NCBI RefSeq assembly: GCF_014635345.1
Contig: NZ_BMCU01000007.1
Location: 1 to 64,000, forward strand
From: Rhodococcoides trifolii
GTDB taxonomy: Bacteria; Actinomycetota; Actinomycetes; Mycobacteriales; Mycobacteriaceae
DNA: 64,000 bases
Direction: 5' to 3'
Shown one piece after another: positions 35,701 through 41,616 of this stretch; the first letter of the stretch is position 1, and each line of letters opens with the position of its first letter. A program made the position numbers and the translations under genes. The notes under the pieces were generated by a model that saw only the letters and a program-made list of their open reading frames with translations, was not told the DNA's origin and ran no database searches.

Positions 35701-36921
35701 CGCGAGCTCGTCGGTAGAACGTTGCCGCCGTACATGATTCCCGCTGCGATCACTACAGTGAAGGCGTTGCCGCTGACCGTCTCCGGGAAGGTGGACACGG
35801 CATCGCTTCCGTCGCCGACGTTCGGCGGCGCGTCCTATCGGGCCCCGAGCACGCCGACCGAACACGTCGTCGCCGCCGTCATGGGCCGGGTGCTCTTCGA
35901 CGACGACACCACCCGCGTCGGTGCCGACGACAACTTCTTCGAACTCGGCGGGCACTCACTCGCGGCGGTGCGGGTGATGGATTCGCTGCGAGAGGCGTTG
36001 GGGCGGCCGATTCCGGTGATCTGGCTGTTCGCCGAGCCGACGCCGGCGGCACTGGCCGCCCGCATCGATGCGGGCGACAACTCGGCCGTCGACTCCGCAC
36101 TCGCTGTGCTGCTACCGATTCGCCCGTCGGGAGAGCTGCCGCCGCTGTTCTGCATTCACCCGGCCATCGGGGTGGCGTGGAGCTACACCGGTCTCACCTC
36201 CGCCGTTCATCCCGATCGTCCGCTCTACGGGTTGCAGGTCCCCGGACTCGAGGGCGGGAAGGCCGGAGGCCGGTCGGAATTGGACGGCGGGAAGGCCGGA
36301 GGCCGGTCGGAATCGGATGACGGCAGTGCGCCGACGTCGATCGAGGAGTACGCCCGTCGGTACGTCGCCGAAATTCGACGGGTGCAGCCGACCGGGCCGT
36401 ACCACCTCCTCGGCTGGTCGTTGGGCGGGGTCATCGCGCACGCGATGGCGTCGCTGCTGGAGAAGCGCGGAGACCGCGTCGCGCTCCTCGCACTGCTCGA
36501 CTCGCATCTCGACGTCGCAACCGACGCACCGGAGTTCACCGTCGCCGACCTCGCGGATCAGCTGGGCGTCCCCGGCGCGGCCGATTTCGAGGCGATCTCG
36601 ACTCGACTTCACGAGCAGCGCAGTGAGTTGGCCTTCCTGACGCCGGACTACCTCGAGCGAATGTTCGCCCCGGTGCGCGACGCACCCGCGTTGGTCGAGC
36701 GGTACACGCCGTCCGTCGTCGACGCGGACCTGGATTTCTTTGCTGCCCGTGCCTCCACCGCGTCGCGGCAGTGGGTACCGTTCGTCAGCGGCGACGTGAC
36801 GGTGCACCGCATCGATGCCGAGCACGAACACCTGGGTGAGCACCGGTCGCTGGCGTCGATCGGTCGAATTCTGGAGGCGGTCGTCGATGCGCGGCGATCC
36901 TCACGAGGAGTGATGTCATGA
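26788..36921 (+). CDS. Three-module nonribosomal peptide synthetase with thioesterase
   Basis: A 3377-residue synthetase arranged C-A-T-C-A-T-C-A-T-TE. Condensation motifs are HHVVMDG (about residue 140), HHINADG (1183) and HHIAVDG (2195). Adenylation core TSGSTG lies near 602, 1637 and 2669. Carrier serines are in GGDSL (997), GGDSL (2004) and GGHSL (3057). The thioesterase nucleophile is in GWSLGG (3211). A leading C domain suggests a lipid-starter peptide. No epimerisation or methylation domain is seen. Module 1 lacks the usual N-terminal adenylation segment around LTYAELD, and module 2 reads GDPKPV where GTPKGV is normal. Hand-aligned specificity residues begin DAQ, DAL and DAF, so all three should take alpha-amino acids, but none is assigned. 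AAGGAGG six bases before GTG 26788 decides the start; GTG 26785 is adjacent. Probably an acyl tripeptide. Confidence 0.92.
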   Translation: MTNSAVPATAFPLSPAQLSIWVAQKLAPSVPFTVAQYVDITGPLDPELLIAATDIACRRLESPAIRLTEVDGQPFQWIDWDVPYAMEYRDFRGEPDPVAAARAYMDASHRRPVDMNNDQLIVSEIMQVGEQRWFWYSRAHHVVMDGLGAISVQERTASVYTALLTDTTPPKTRALGVRKIYEYEEAYGTSTRYVSDREHWIGRLVDLPDARRLSGSVTAPSQAAITVGSDLPPDVAAAMADVAHHYNSSDVPVVLAAFAVYFGRMTDSDDVVLSLPVSGRTTTMLRESSGMMSNVVPLRITLDPAVTTSDLLQQVQVELTGALRHQRFRVEDMQRELDAGFVGSTSGGRGAFGPTVNIMMFDSEIRLGDVIGEYRILSSGPIDDLMVNLYPGVAGSSTRVDFLGNPGMYTAAELQGHHGRFLALLRSIVTAPEGTPIAELDITTDAERRELLAARTSPAAEPMVMYDLLRDAPRRDLNAPVNQLARELISRGLGAEDRVAVAIPRSPASVTAIWAVTGAGASFVPVDPADPRCVDVLTDSAVSVGLIDRSGLDTLARNDIDWIVVDDPQTVSAVSARSDRPIDPDERVRPVHVDNEAYLVHTSGSTGTPKGVSVTHCGLAALADEVVSRYEVSASSRVLHLAAPVFDAAIQEMLAAVTAGATLVVAPPDVTAGPLLGEFVVRERITHLITAPSVLATLEPFHLDGVEVFDVGGEACPPELVERFAADSRSMLNAYGPTETTVLATLSDPMWPDQPVVIGSPLRGVRTLVLDHRLRPVPPGGIGELYIGGDGVARGYRSAPGTTAARFVPDPAVPGARLYRSGDLVRWIADAAPRGAHSAARASGSLEYLGRTDFQVQINGRRVELGEVESALRAHPGVRDAVVVRRDGDPTSAGFRPARLTGYVVGGVDSADVLALARERLPQYMVPTTVVVLDAMPLTPGGKIDRRALPQPERATVTVYDEPRTHTEWTVAEIVSEVLGVEKVGRDNDFFELGGDSLSATRVLARINAELDSSVTLPALFEAPTVAALADAADAAIGPPSVDRQSISDIVVREPVPLSYGQQRMWIVNQVDTTSAAYNLPIAVRLGVAADAGVLVDALRDVVGRHDALRTYYPDSDTGPHQVVRTVDEVMPRLRTETIQPGAVDAALASAASSWFDVARTVPLKIRLLGVTTGELVVVIVAHHINADGWSVGPLTRDLLIAYSARLEGKPPQWHPLPVTYAQYAVWDRNRVDSRVDAGLEYWTDALAEYTDPAELPADRLRPRSQSMTSGHIDFGIDSELWRKVRALAHASGATPFMVVHAAVAVVLARLGGRARTVVGTPVAGRGDVALDDVVGMFVGTVPLAVTVDGSGSFADLLSTVKTADLGAVAHADVPFERVVSALNQDGLTDRHSLFQVMIAYDNAPRSPSATASMPFTVMPIDTGATEYDLALEFADDAGTVVGRIVYATDLYDRGTVENFAELVRGVLSAGTTNPDVGVDVIDLAPHTVAAVPGPVTGTLLDVFTDRGGIAIVDEFGDTPYADLDGRASRLARVLIDRGAVADSVVALSLPRSVDYIVAVWAVVKSGAAFMPVDPRHPPERRRAMLRDVRLGIGAGSEPDVEWLDPSAGRGLAPYALTDADRAHPVRPHNAAYVVHTSGSTGDPKPVTVTHGSVAELARLMPPRYGVTRRSRVLHGYSPNFDAAVLETVLAFATGATMVIAPPDLVGGEEMAAFLTEHAVTHYLSTPAILATVPPVASVRTVAVGGEALPQSVVDRWSPGRTMLNAYGLSETTVVSTLSDPLTTDTAVTIGRPIDSVAATVLDDRLRPVPLGGVGELYLAGPMLARGYGTLARESAARFVAADGGERRYRTGDRVRLRHDGQLMYLGRNDLQVQLRGQRLELGEVEATLRAHPGVIDAVADVRDGHVVAWVSGTVDADEARAWQAARVPSWAVASRVVVLEALPRTTNGKIDRRALTDTLPAPASPHEPTRTLDEDVVSAVFAAVLDTESVGATSSFFELGGDSLTATRAASRLSVALGLTVPVRLLFENPTPRTLAAATGALSERFVPLPPVTHTPTFGPMPLSSAERRMWLQSRIDPGSGAHNVAFRIDVPRSTDLHVLRMAIVDVVDRHRPLRTVYPAQSSGPVAVDVSAHTAVPLLRPRFVATSALENAIRDITGTGFDLTREVPLRIELLDSSSMTGSDDDELLMVVVVHHIAVDGGSIAPFAVDVETAYEARSRGREPEFTPLEVDYGDYRLWQRDVVSATSSGQLEHWTRTLKGLPEYLELPTGSPSRDESSAPVRFHIDAATRASLRSFAHAHGATQFVVLHAALAILLAELGGTSDIAIGTPVGGRVDPLFDPLVGMFVGTLALRTEVTPSTSWTDFVTEVRDRDLDAFAHQNVPFEDVVDALDPARTADSHPFFQVLLAVQNIEAPTLRLGEYEVQAEQLDVDDVQFDLEFVLADSDDGIDGMLGYSSRRFSRATVASMAERFGRVLRTVAADPTIAIGDVDVLTSAERRVSRGGGGAAAATAVTLGELLRSAVAIAPHATAVVGERRTLTYAQLDVLSDRLSRRLIEHGAGPGRIVAIALPRSVEYVVAMWAAAKAGSGFLPIDPSYPVGRITDMLTEVDPVVGVTDVLNLPLVGAIGTWVDYGSALPDSAYRSGDTTAYSTYYAPPHLDDAAYVIYTSGSTGTPKGVRVTHRGLADLVAAQRERFGVTPQSRVLQFASPSFDASVFEMLLGFGSGAAVVVVPGGVYAGRELESVLVENNVTHVCLTPSVLQSTDPAAVPGVRTVIMAGEPSNSALVGRWSLGRDVYDAYGPTETTIMATCSTRLHPGDPATIGAPTLGLDAMVLDSRLRLVPNGVVGELYLAGSALAEGYVSRPGSTAERFVPNVLGEPGTRMYRTGDLVRWNDSGDTGSLGFPMSLEFLGRADTQIKIRGHRVELAEVEAALLRHPGVHQVTVTGRYSAGGAPALAAYIVGPASPSEVRELVGRTLPPYMIPAAITTVKALPLTVSGKVDTASLPSPTFGGASYRAPSTPTEHVVAAVMGRVLFDDDTTRVGADDNFFELGGHSLAAVRVMDSLREALGRPIPVIWLFAEPTPAALAARIDAGDNSAVDSALAVLLPIRPSGELPPLFCIHPAIGVAWSYTGLTSAVHPDRPLYGLQVPGLEGGKAGGRSELDGGKAGGRSESDDGSAPTSIEEYARRYVAEIRRVQPTGPYHLLGWSLGGVIAHAMASLLEKRGDRVALLALLDSHLDVATDAPEFTVADLADQLGVPGAADFEAISTRLHEQRSELAFLTPDYLERMFAPVRDAPALVERYTPSVVDADLDFFAARASTASRQWVPFVSGDVTVHRIDAEHEHLGEHRSLASIGRILEAVVDARRSSRGVMS
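36253..36318 (+). repeat. 33-bp in-frame tandem repeat in the thioesterase domain
   Basis: Two 33-base copies at 36253-36285 and 36286-36318 encode GGKAGGRSELD and GGKAGGRSESD. They sit between the first strand region (PLYGLQVPGLE) and the helix before the active-site serine of the thioesterase. The copies differ at only two bases near their ends. They add a flexible Gly-rich loop not expected in this domain. Confidence 0.8.
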
Positions 36922-37808
36922 CAAGTCTCGAGCCCAATTCACAGCTACAACCGAACTTCAGTGGCGTTCAGGCGCATTACGATGCGTCGGACGAGTTCTT
37001 CGCGCTCTTCCTCGACCCGACACTGACGTACAGCTGCGCGTACTTCGAGCGGGACGACATGACACTCGAAGAGGCGCAGATCGCGAAGATCGACTTGGCG
37101 CTGGGCAAGCTGAACCTGAAGCCCGGCCAGAGGCTGCTCGACATCGGGTGCGGGTGGGGATCCGTCGCGCGTCGGGCGGTGGAGAACTACGACGTCGACG
37201 TCGTCGGACTCACGCTCAGCCGCAACCAGTTCGAGTCCGCGGGACGAATGCTGGCGACCCTCGACACCCCGCGCACGGCGGAAGTGCGACTGCAGGGGTG
37301 GGAGGAGTTCGACGAGCCGGTCGATGCCATCGTCAGCATCGGCGCGTTCGAGCACTTCAAGCGCCACCGGTACCCGGCGTTCTTCGAACGGTGCCAGAAG
37401 CTGTTGCCGCCCGACGGTCGAATGTTGCTGCATACCATCGTCATTCAGGATCTGGATGTGGTGGAGAAGTACGGTATCGAGTTCGGCCGTGCCGACATGG
37501 ACTTCGTGCGCTTCATGATGCGCGAGATATTCCCCGGCGGGCAGCTGGCGTACAAGTCGATCGTGGCGACCAAGGCCGAGGCGTCCGGCTTCACCATCGA
37601 ACGCCAGCAAGCGCTGGGCCCGCATTACGCGCGCACCCTCGACACCTGGGCCGCCACCCTGGATGCCCGCCGCGACGAAGCTATCGCGGTCGGTTCGCAG
37701 GAGCTCTACGACAAGTACGCTCACTACCTCGCCGGATGCGCAGATCGGTTCCGCGACGGCCGAATCGACGTGGTGCAGTACACGCTGCTCCCCGGCCACG
37801 GTACGTAG
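36918..37808 (+). CDS. CmaA/CFA-type SAM-dependent lipid methyltransferase
   Basis: A 296-residue methyltransferase of the mycolic-acid cyclopropane synthase family, which modifies double bonds of acyl chains with S-adenosylmethionine. The N-terminal FSGVQAHYDASDEFFALFL and LTYSCAYFERDDMTLEEAQ segments are diagnostic. SAM-binding motif I is LLDIGCGWGS. SIGAFEHFKRHRYPAFF carries the catalytic Glu and His. Length matches CmaA/MmaA proteins (about 290). It starts with ATG 36918, overlapping the synthetase stop by four bases, with GAGGAG upstream. Translational coupling suggests it modifies the acyl chain of the lipopeptide, or that the peptide is anchored to such a lipid. Confidence 0.88.
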   Translation: MTSLEPNSQLQPNFSGVQAHYDASDEFFALFLDPTLTYSCAYFERDDMTLEEAQIAKIDLALGKLNLKPGQRLLDIGCGWGSVARRAVENYDVDVVGLTLSRNQFESAGRMLATLDTPRTAEVRLQGWEEFDEPVDAIVSIGAFEHFKRHRYPAFFERCQKLLPPDGRMLLHTIVIQDLDVVEKYGIEFGRADMDFVRFMMREIFPGGQLAYKSIVATKAEASGFTIERQQALGPHYARTLDTWAATLDARRDEAIAVGSQELYDKYAHYLAGCADRFRDGRIDVVQYTLLPGHGT

Positions 37809-37811
37809 ACA

Positions 37812-38393
37812 GTGGGTCGGTTGGGGCGCGCCATGATCGTGATCGTCGCCATCCCGGTTGCCATCACAGTCATCCTCGGCGCCGTCGGGTACGTGCTGTT
37901 CACCCGGGCATCGATCGACCCGATCGCCAAGGCAGACGCCATCATCGTGCTCGGTGGCGAACACGACGGCCGCGAAGCGTACGGAATCGCATTGGCCGAG
38001 CAAGGCGTCGCCGACACCGTGGTGCTGTCAGACCCGTACGGGCCGCACGACAAGACCTTTCAGAAGTGGTGCGCGTCCAGTTCCGAGAAGGTGACGGTGT
38101 TCTGCGAGAAGCCCGTCCCGTCGACCACTCGTGGTGAGGCGATCTTCACGCAAGAGCTTGCGCGCCAGCACGGTTGGAAGCACGTCGTGGTGATCAGCTG
38201 GCAGTACCACCTCCCTCGCGCTCGCTACATCTTCGGGCAGTGCTTCGACGGCACGGTGACGATGAGGGCGGTGCCGCGAACCTACGACTTCTCCTTGGCG
38301 GAGTGGGAATTCACGTATCTCTATCAGCTGGCGGGGTTCGTCAAGGCTGCGGTGCAGGGGTCGTCGTCGTGCACCGATCCGTCGGTTACCTGA
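37812..38393 (+). CDS. YdcF-like DUF218 membrane protein, copy 1
   Basis: A 193-residue protein with one N-terminal membrane segment (MIVIVAIPVAITVILGAVGYVLF) and an outside DUF218 domain. ADAIIVLGGEHDGREA, STTRGEA and YHLPRARYIFGQC are the family motifs; DUF218 proteins include SanA/YdcF and ElyC, linked to envelope functions. It starts at GTG 37812, three bases after the methyltransferase stop, so it is likely in the same operon as the synthetase. A related gene is at 47398-48003. Its stop overlaps the stop of the opposing crcB gene by eight bases. Confidence 0.75.
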   Translation: MGRLGRAMIVIVAIPVAITVILGAVGYVLFTRASIDPIAKADAIIVLGGEHDGREAYGIALAEQGVADTVVLSDPYGPHDKTFQKWCASSSEKVTVFCEKPVPSTTRGEAIFTQELARQHGWKHVVVISWQYHLPRARYIFGQCFDGTVTMRAVPRTYDFSLAEWEFTYLYQLAGFVKAAVQGSSSCTDPSVT

Positions 38394-38757
38394 TCTTGCG
38401 ATACAGCACGACACCGAATCGGATGGACAGGTAGCCGAGAAGCGCCACCGCCGCGCCCGCCACGATGTTGGACCCGACTCCCATCACCACGCGGCGCAGC
38501 TTCCCGGGACCTTCTGTCTTCGCCGCTTCGATGCCGAGGGCGGTGAAAGGCGCTGCAGCAGCCAGGAAGCCGAGACCCACCAGTGCCAGGATCGACTCAC
38601 GTGGTCCGATTGCCATCAAGACACCCAGCAGCGCCGATGCCGTCAGATTGGCCACCACCACCACGCGTTCCGATGCCCATCGCGCGTAGTTCGTTGCGGC
38701 GTAGTGCAATCCGGTTCCCGCGGCTCCGCCGAGCGCGACGAGCAGGTAGGGGATCAT
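38386..38757 (-). CDS. crcB: CrcB/Fluc fluoride channel subunit (divergent)
   Basis: A 123-residue four-helix membrane protein of the fluoride-exporting Fluc family. LVALGGAAGTGLHYAATNY is the first helix, in which the usual GRY is GLHY. The second helix keeps the pore Asn in VANLTASALLG. The Phe-box helix is degenerate: GFLAAAAPFTALG instead of a run ending in FSTF. ATG 38757 overlaps the stop of the partner crcB as ATGA. The pair likely forms a heterodimer in which this subunit supplies only part of the pore. Length is normal for one Fluc subunit. Confidence 0.78.
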   Translation of the reverse strand: MIPYLLVALGGAAGTGLHYAATNYARWASERVVVVANLTASALLGVLMAIGPRESILALVGLGFLAAAAPFTALGIEAAKTEGPGKLRRVVMGVGSNIVAGAAVALLGYLSIRFGVVLYRKIR

Positions 38758-39134
38758 CGCCGCCTCACGCCGGCCGCGAGCAACGCACCCAATCCCATGG
38801 CCCCGAGTGCTGCCACCGGGGTGACCACGAGGAAGACCACCGCGAACCAGCGAGTCGCGAAGGCGACGCCCATGACCGCGTACACACTGAAGCTGGCGAA
38901 CCCTCCGCACAGGCCGACGGCGAACGCTCGTAACGGCTGTGAGGTGCGGGTGGCCCCGAGGATCAGTCCGAGGACGAAGCACCCGACCACCGACGTGACG
39001 AAGGTGGCGCGCAATTCCCCGGTGACCCCGGAACCCTCCTGCCAGAACCAGTAGCGGCCGACGGACCCGATCGCGCCGCCGAGCGACGCGAGAGCGATCC
39101 GCCCGCTGGTCACCTTGTCTGTGGCGGTCGTCAT
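38754..39134 (-). CDS. crcB: CrcB/Fluc fluoride channel subunit (canonical)
   Basis: A 126-residue four-helix membrane protein. ASLGGAIGSVGRYWFW is the standard first helix, and LCGGFASFSVYAVMG is a good Phe-box helix. The second helix reads FVTSVVGCFVLGLILG, with Ser in place of the conserved pore Asn. Thus its defects are the reverse of those in its partner, which keeps the Asn but lacks the Phe box. Together they should expel fluoride as a heterodimer. ATG 39134 starts two bases after the stop of the upstream small membrane protein gene. No fluoride riboswitch was recognised upstream. Confidence 0.85.
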   Translation of the reverse strand: MTTATDKVTSGRIALASLGGAIGSVGRYWFWQEGSGVTGELRATFVTSVVGCFVLGLILGATRTSQPLRAFAVGLCGGFASFSVYAVMGVAFATRWFAVVFLVVTPVAALGAMGLGALLAAGVRRR

Positions 39135-39136
39135 CC

Positions 39137-39493
39137 CTACCCGTCGGGAGTGGTCGTGGTGGTCGTGGTGGCCGAGGTACGGCTGGGTCGAGTCCGGCTG
39201 GTGGTGGGTTCGCGCGAGGTCGACGAAGCCCGCGTGCTGGTCTCCTCGGTCGTCGTCGTAGGCCGTTCGGTGGTGGGGTCCGCGACCCGCCACGTGGGCG
39301 ACGGCGGCACCGAGATGATGGGGCTGGTCTGGGTGGATGCGACGTTCTGGAGGCCGCCCGAGTCCAGCGCGGGCGGCGAGACGTACCCGTCGTCGTCGTC
39401 GAACACACCGCCCGCCGATGCGAAGACGACACCGGCCGCAACAGCCACCCCGGCAAGCGCCACGGCGATACCCGCCGCCTGTTTCTCCCGCAT
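39137..39493 (-). CDS. Small membrane protein with Ser/Thr-rich tail
   Basis: A 118-residue protein of unknown function. One N-terminal membrane segment (GIAVALAGVAVAAGVVFASA) is followed by a disordered outside tail very rich in Thr, Ser, Pro and Arg, ending in a run of threonines before PDG. I recognise no domain. ATG 39493 is preceded by GGAG at eight bases. The gene is two bases before the canonical crcB start and is probably cotranscribed with both channel genes. Longer versions of this frame (to 39988) lack any start signal. Confidence 0.6.
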   Translation of the reverse strand: MREKQAAGIAVALAGVAVAAGVVFASAGGVFDDDDGYVSPPALDSGGLQNVASTQTSPIISVPPSPTWRVADPTTERPTTTTEETSTRASSTSREPTTSRTRPSRTSATTTTTTTPDG

Positions 39494-39710
39494 CCACGCA
39501 CTCCGTTCCGTGACCTGTCCGCCCCCACCGTATGGGCTACGGGTCACTCCTTCCATCCCGCGCCCGCCGAAACGGGGCACACGTCCGATCCGCTGCCCCG
39601 AAGAGCCATCGGGTACACAATCGCAACCCCGTTGGGGGAGAACGACTCCCGCGTCGTGAAGCCTGTGTGAAATCGGTGCGTACAACAGCTCCGAGCGCGA
39701 TACTGAGTGC

Positions 39711-40025
39711 ATGACCACAACCAGCGTCGAGCAATCCCTGTCGAACAAATACGTGAGCCGCGCAGTCGAGGCGGCGCAGCTGTCCGCGTCCAACGTCGAC
39801 GACATCGTCGCCTGGCTCGGCGAACTCGGAGTCGACGACGTGTCGTTCAGCGGACCCGGCGAACACACCGCCTGGGTCGGACTGCCCGGCGCCTCCGGCT
39901 CCGTCATGGACCACAAGGCGTACGACGGTGAGTGGATCGTCGTCCTGCGCCGGCCCGACGACCAGGTCACCGGCGCCATCGCTCTCACCGACGAGTTCTT
40001 CTCGCGCTGGTTCGTGCGGGACTAG
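39711..40025 (+). CDS. Small hypothetical protein
   Basis: A 104-residue acidic soluble protein with no membrane segment and no recognised family. The N-terminal half is helical in appearance (SRAVEAAQLSASNVDDIVAWL); the second half has aromatic strands (HTAWVGLPG, GEWIVVLRRPDDQ) and ends SRWFVRD. ATG 39711 lacks a clear Shine-Dalgarno, but codon use is like the neighbours and the frame is closed just where the 101-bp repeat array begins. Probably real. Confidence 0.55.
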   Translation: MTTTSVEQSLSNKYVSRAVEAAQLSASNVDDIVAWLGELGVDDVSFSGPGEHTAWVGLPGASGSVMDHKAYDGEWIVVLRRPDDQVTGAIALTDEFFSRWFVRD

Positions 40026-40466
40026 CTTTTGCCGCGGGGGGCGCGGTCTTTCCTTCACAACCGGCGGCCTGGGACCGATCTCAGCCACAACCGTCGGCCT
40101 GGGAGGGGGCGGGTGCGGTTGTGAAGTTTTTGCCGCGGGGGGCGCGGTCTTTCCTTCACAACCGGCGGTCTGGGACCGATTGCAGCCACAACCGTCGGCC
40201 TGGGAGGGGGCGGGTGCGGTTGTGAAGTTTTTGCCGCGGGGGGCGCGGTCTTTCCTTCACAACCGGCGGTCTGGGACCGATTGCAGCCAGAACCGTCGGC
40301 CTGGGAGGGGGCGGGTCTGGTTGTGAAGTTTTTGCCGCGGGAGGCGCGGTCTTTCCTTCACAACCGGCGGCCTGGGATCGATCTCAGCCAGAACCGTCGG
40401 CCTGGGAGGGGGCGGGTCTGGTTGTGAAGCTTTTGCCGCGGGAGGCGCGGTCTTTCCTTCACAACC
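40026..40466. repeat. 101-bp tandem array of palindromic units
   Basis: Four complete repeats with an exact 101-base period are counted from the GCCGCGG cores at 40031, 40132, 40233, 40334 and 40435. Each carries a 47-base palindromic unit: GGTTGTGAAG, then CCGCG and CGCGG around a short G-rich loop, then CTTCACAACC. Full units are at 40117-40163, 40218-40264, 40319-40365 and 40420-40466; the first lacks its left arm. Spacers of 54 bases are also conserved with few changes. The last unit runs into the 3' end of the DUF559 gene. Confidence 0.9.
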
Positions 40467-41331
40467 GTCGGAGTGCCGCCCGAATTTCCGCGATCACAGC
40501 TTCCGGTTCGTCGCGGATGCGGTGATACGTGAAGCGGATTATCGACCACCCCGCATTGGTCAGTGCGTTGTGCCGCTCCGCATCGTGGTCGAAGCGCAGC
40601 ACGTCACGGTGCCAAGCCCACCCGTCGACTTCGACGATCAGCTTCTGTGCAACGAAAGCCACGTCCACCTCGTAACGGAGGATCCGGACATGCGTCCGCC
40701 AGCCGCTGAGACCGTCGGCGCGCAAGAGTCGCAACAACATTCGCTCGGCCTCGGACGCTCCACCTTCAGCAGCTACCAGGAGCATTGCGCCTGCAGTCTT
40801 GCTGCCGTGTCTGCCGAGGTGTTTCTCGTGCACCGACTTCAGGATGGGCAGCGAGGTGTTCTGCTGCAGAGCGCGGTCCAGTAGCTGGGGCCCATTGCGT
40901 ACGACCACCACCGTTTCGAGAACCGTCAAGGGCAGGTTCGTCACCCGTAACGAGCGCACGGTGTCGACGTCGGTCCAGTCCAGGTCGCGCCGGCGCACAC
41001 GAATGTCCCCGCCACGCTTGATAGACCGCTTCAGGGGAATGGTGACCGTGATCGACCTCGGCGCGTCCTTCAGAATTCCGTGCCACCACGCTGCGCTGGG
41101 TCCGTCGGCCGCTGCACCCGCACCTGCACCGAGGACTGCGGCCCGCAGTCGAGCTTCGTCGTCCCACGGTCGCTCCGTCGCGAGATACGTGCCCGGCCCG
41201 ACTCGTCGCCACTCGCCCCGTGCCACGCGTCGCTCGATGGCGTCGCGACCGAGGCCGGCTGCGAGGGCTTGTCCAGCGCTGATGACCCCATCTTGGCGCG
41301 CGAGAATTTTGTTGACCGGCAGCAGCGTCAT
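40459..41331 (-). CDS. DUF559 protein with AbiEi-like N-terminus
   Basis: A 290-residue protein. The N-terminus (ILARQDGVISAGQALAAGL followed by RRVARGEWRRVGPGTYL) resembles the winged-helix of AbiEi-type antitoxins. The C-terminus is DUF559, a Vsr/PD-(D/E)xK-like nuclease fold: YEVDVAFVAQKLIVEVDGW, RHNALTNAGWSIIRFTYHRI. The Asp and Glu of the nuclease core (VDVAF, IVEVDG) are present. No AbiEii toxin gene is adjacent. The final codons and TGA stop are supplied by the palindromic repeat (GGTTGTGAAGG on the minus strand). Similar repeats lie before the gene too, so it is enclosed by them. Confidence 0.7.
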   Translation of the reverse strand: MTLLPVNKILARQDGVISAGQALAAGLGRDAIERRVARGEWRRVGPGTYLATERPWDDEARLRAAVLGAGAGAAADGPSAAWWHGILKDAPRSITVTIPLKRSIKRGGDIRVRRRDLDWTDVDTVRSLRVTNLPLTVLETVVVVRNGPQLLDRALQQNTSLPILKSVHEKHLGRHGSKTAGAMLLVAAEGGASEAERMLLRLLRADGLSGWRTHVRILRYEVDVAFVAQKLIVEVDGWAWHRDVLRFDHDAERHNALTNAGWSIIRFTYHRIRDEPEAVIAEIRAALRRL

Positions 41332-41375
41332 ACCTGGTTGGACGCACAGGGCGTCAGACGGTTCCGTTCACTCGC

Positions 41376-41586
41376 GGTTGTGAAGCTTTTGCCGCGGTAG
41401 CCGCGGACTTTCCTTCACGACCGCCGCCGGCCCGTCCCCGGCACGCTCGCCGCCGCGCTTGTGATGCTTTTGCCGCGGTAGCCGCGGACTTTCCTTCACG
41501 ACCGCCGCCGGCCCGTCCCCGGCCCACGACCGCCGGCGCGGTTGTGAAGCTTTTGCCGCGGGAGGCGTGGTCTTTCCTTCACAACC
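41376..41586. repeat. Second set of palindromic units
   Basis: Three units related to the array at 40026-40466: 41376-41422, about 41457-41504 and 41540-41586. The core here is CCGCGGTAGCCGCGG in the first two. Arms are GGTTGTGAAG and CTTCACGACC, or CTTCACAACC. Spacing is about 80 bases and the spacer sequence differs from the left array, so the palindrome is the conserved element. Confidence 0.85.
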
Positions 41587-41616
41587 GCCGACGGCCCACG
41601 AGCGCCGCCCCAACCC

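Noticed and set aside
39137..39988. Longer version of the Thr-rich membrane protein
   Set aside because: The extension runs opposite the small gene at 39711-40025, has no ribosome binding site, and the signal-like membrane segment follows directly after ATG 39493.
40026..40466. Possible CRISPR array
   Set aside because: The 101-base period is constant and the spacers are nearly identical between repeats, so these are plain tandem repeats. No cas genes are nearby.
41368..41613. Minus-strand 81-codon frame across the palindromic units
   Set aside because: It translates the repeats into a periodic peptide (AVVKESPRLPRQK) with no start signal; it is a by-product of the repeat.
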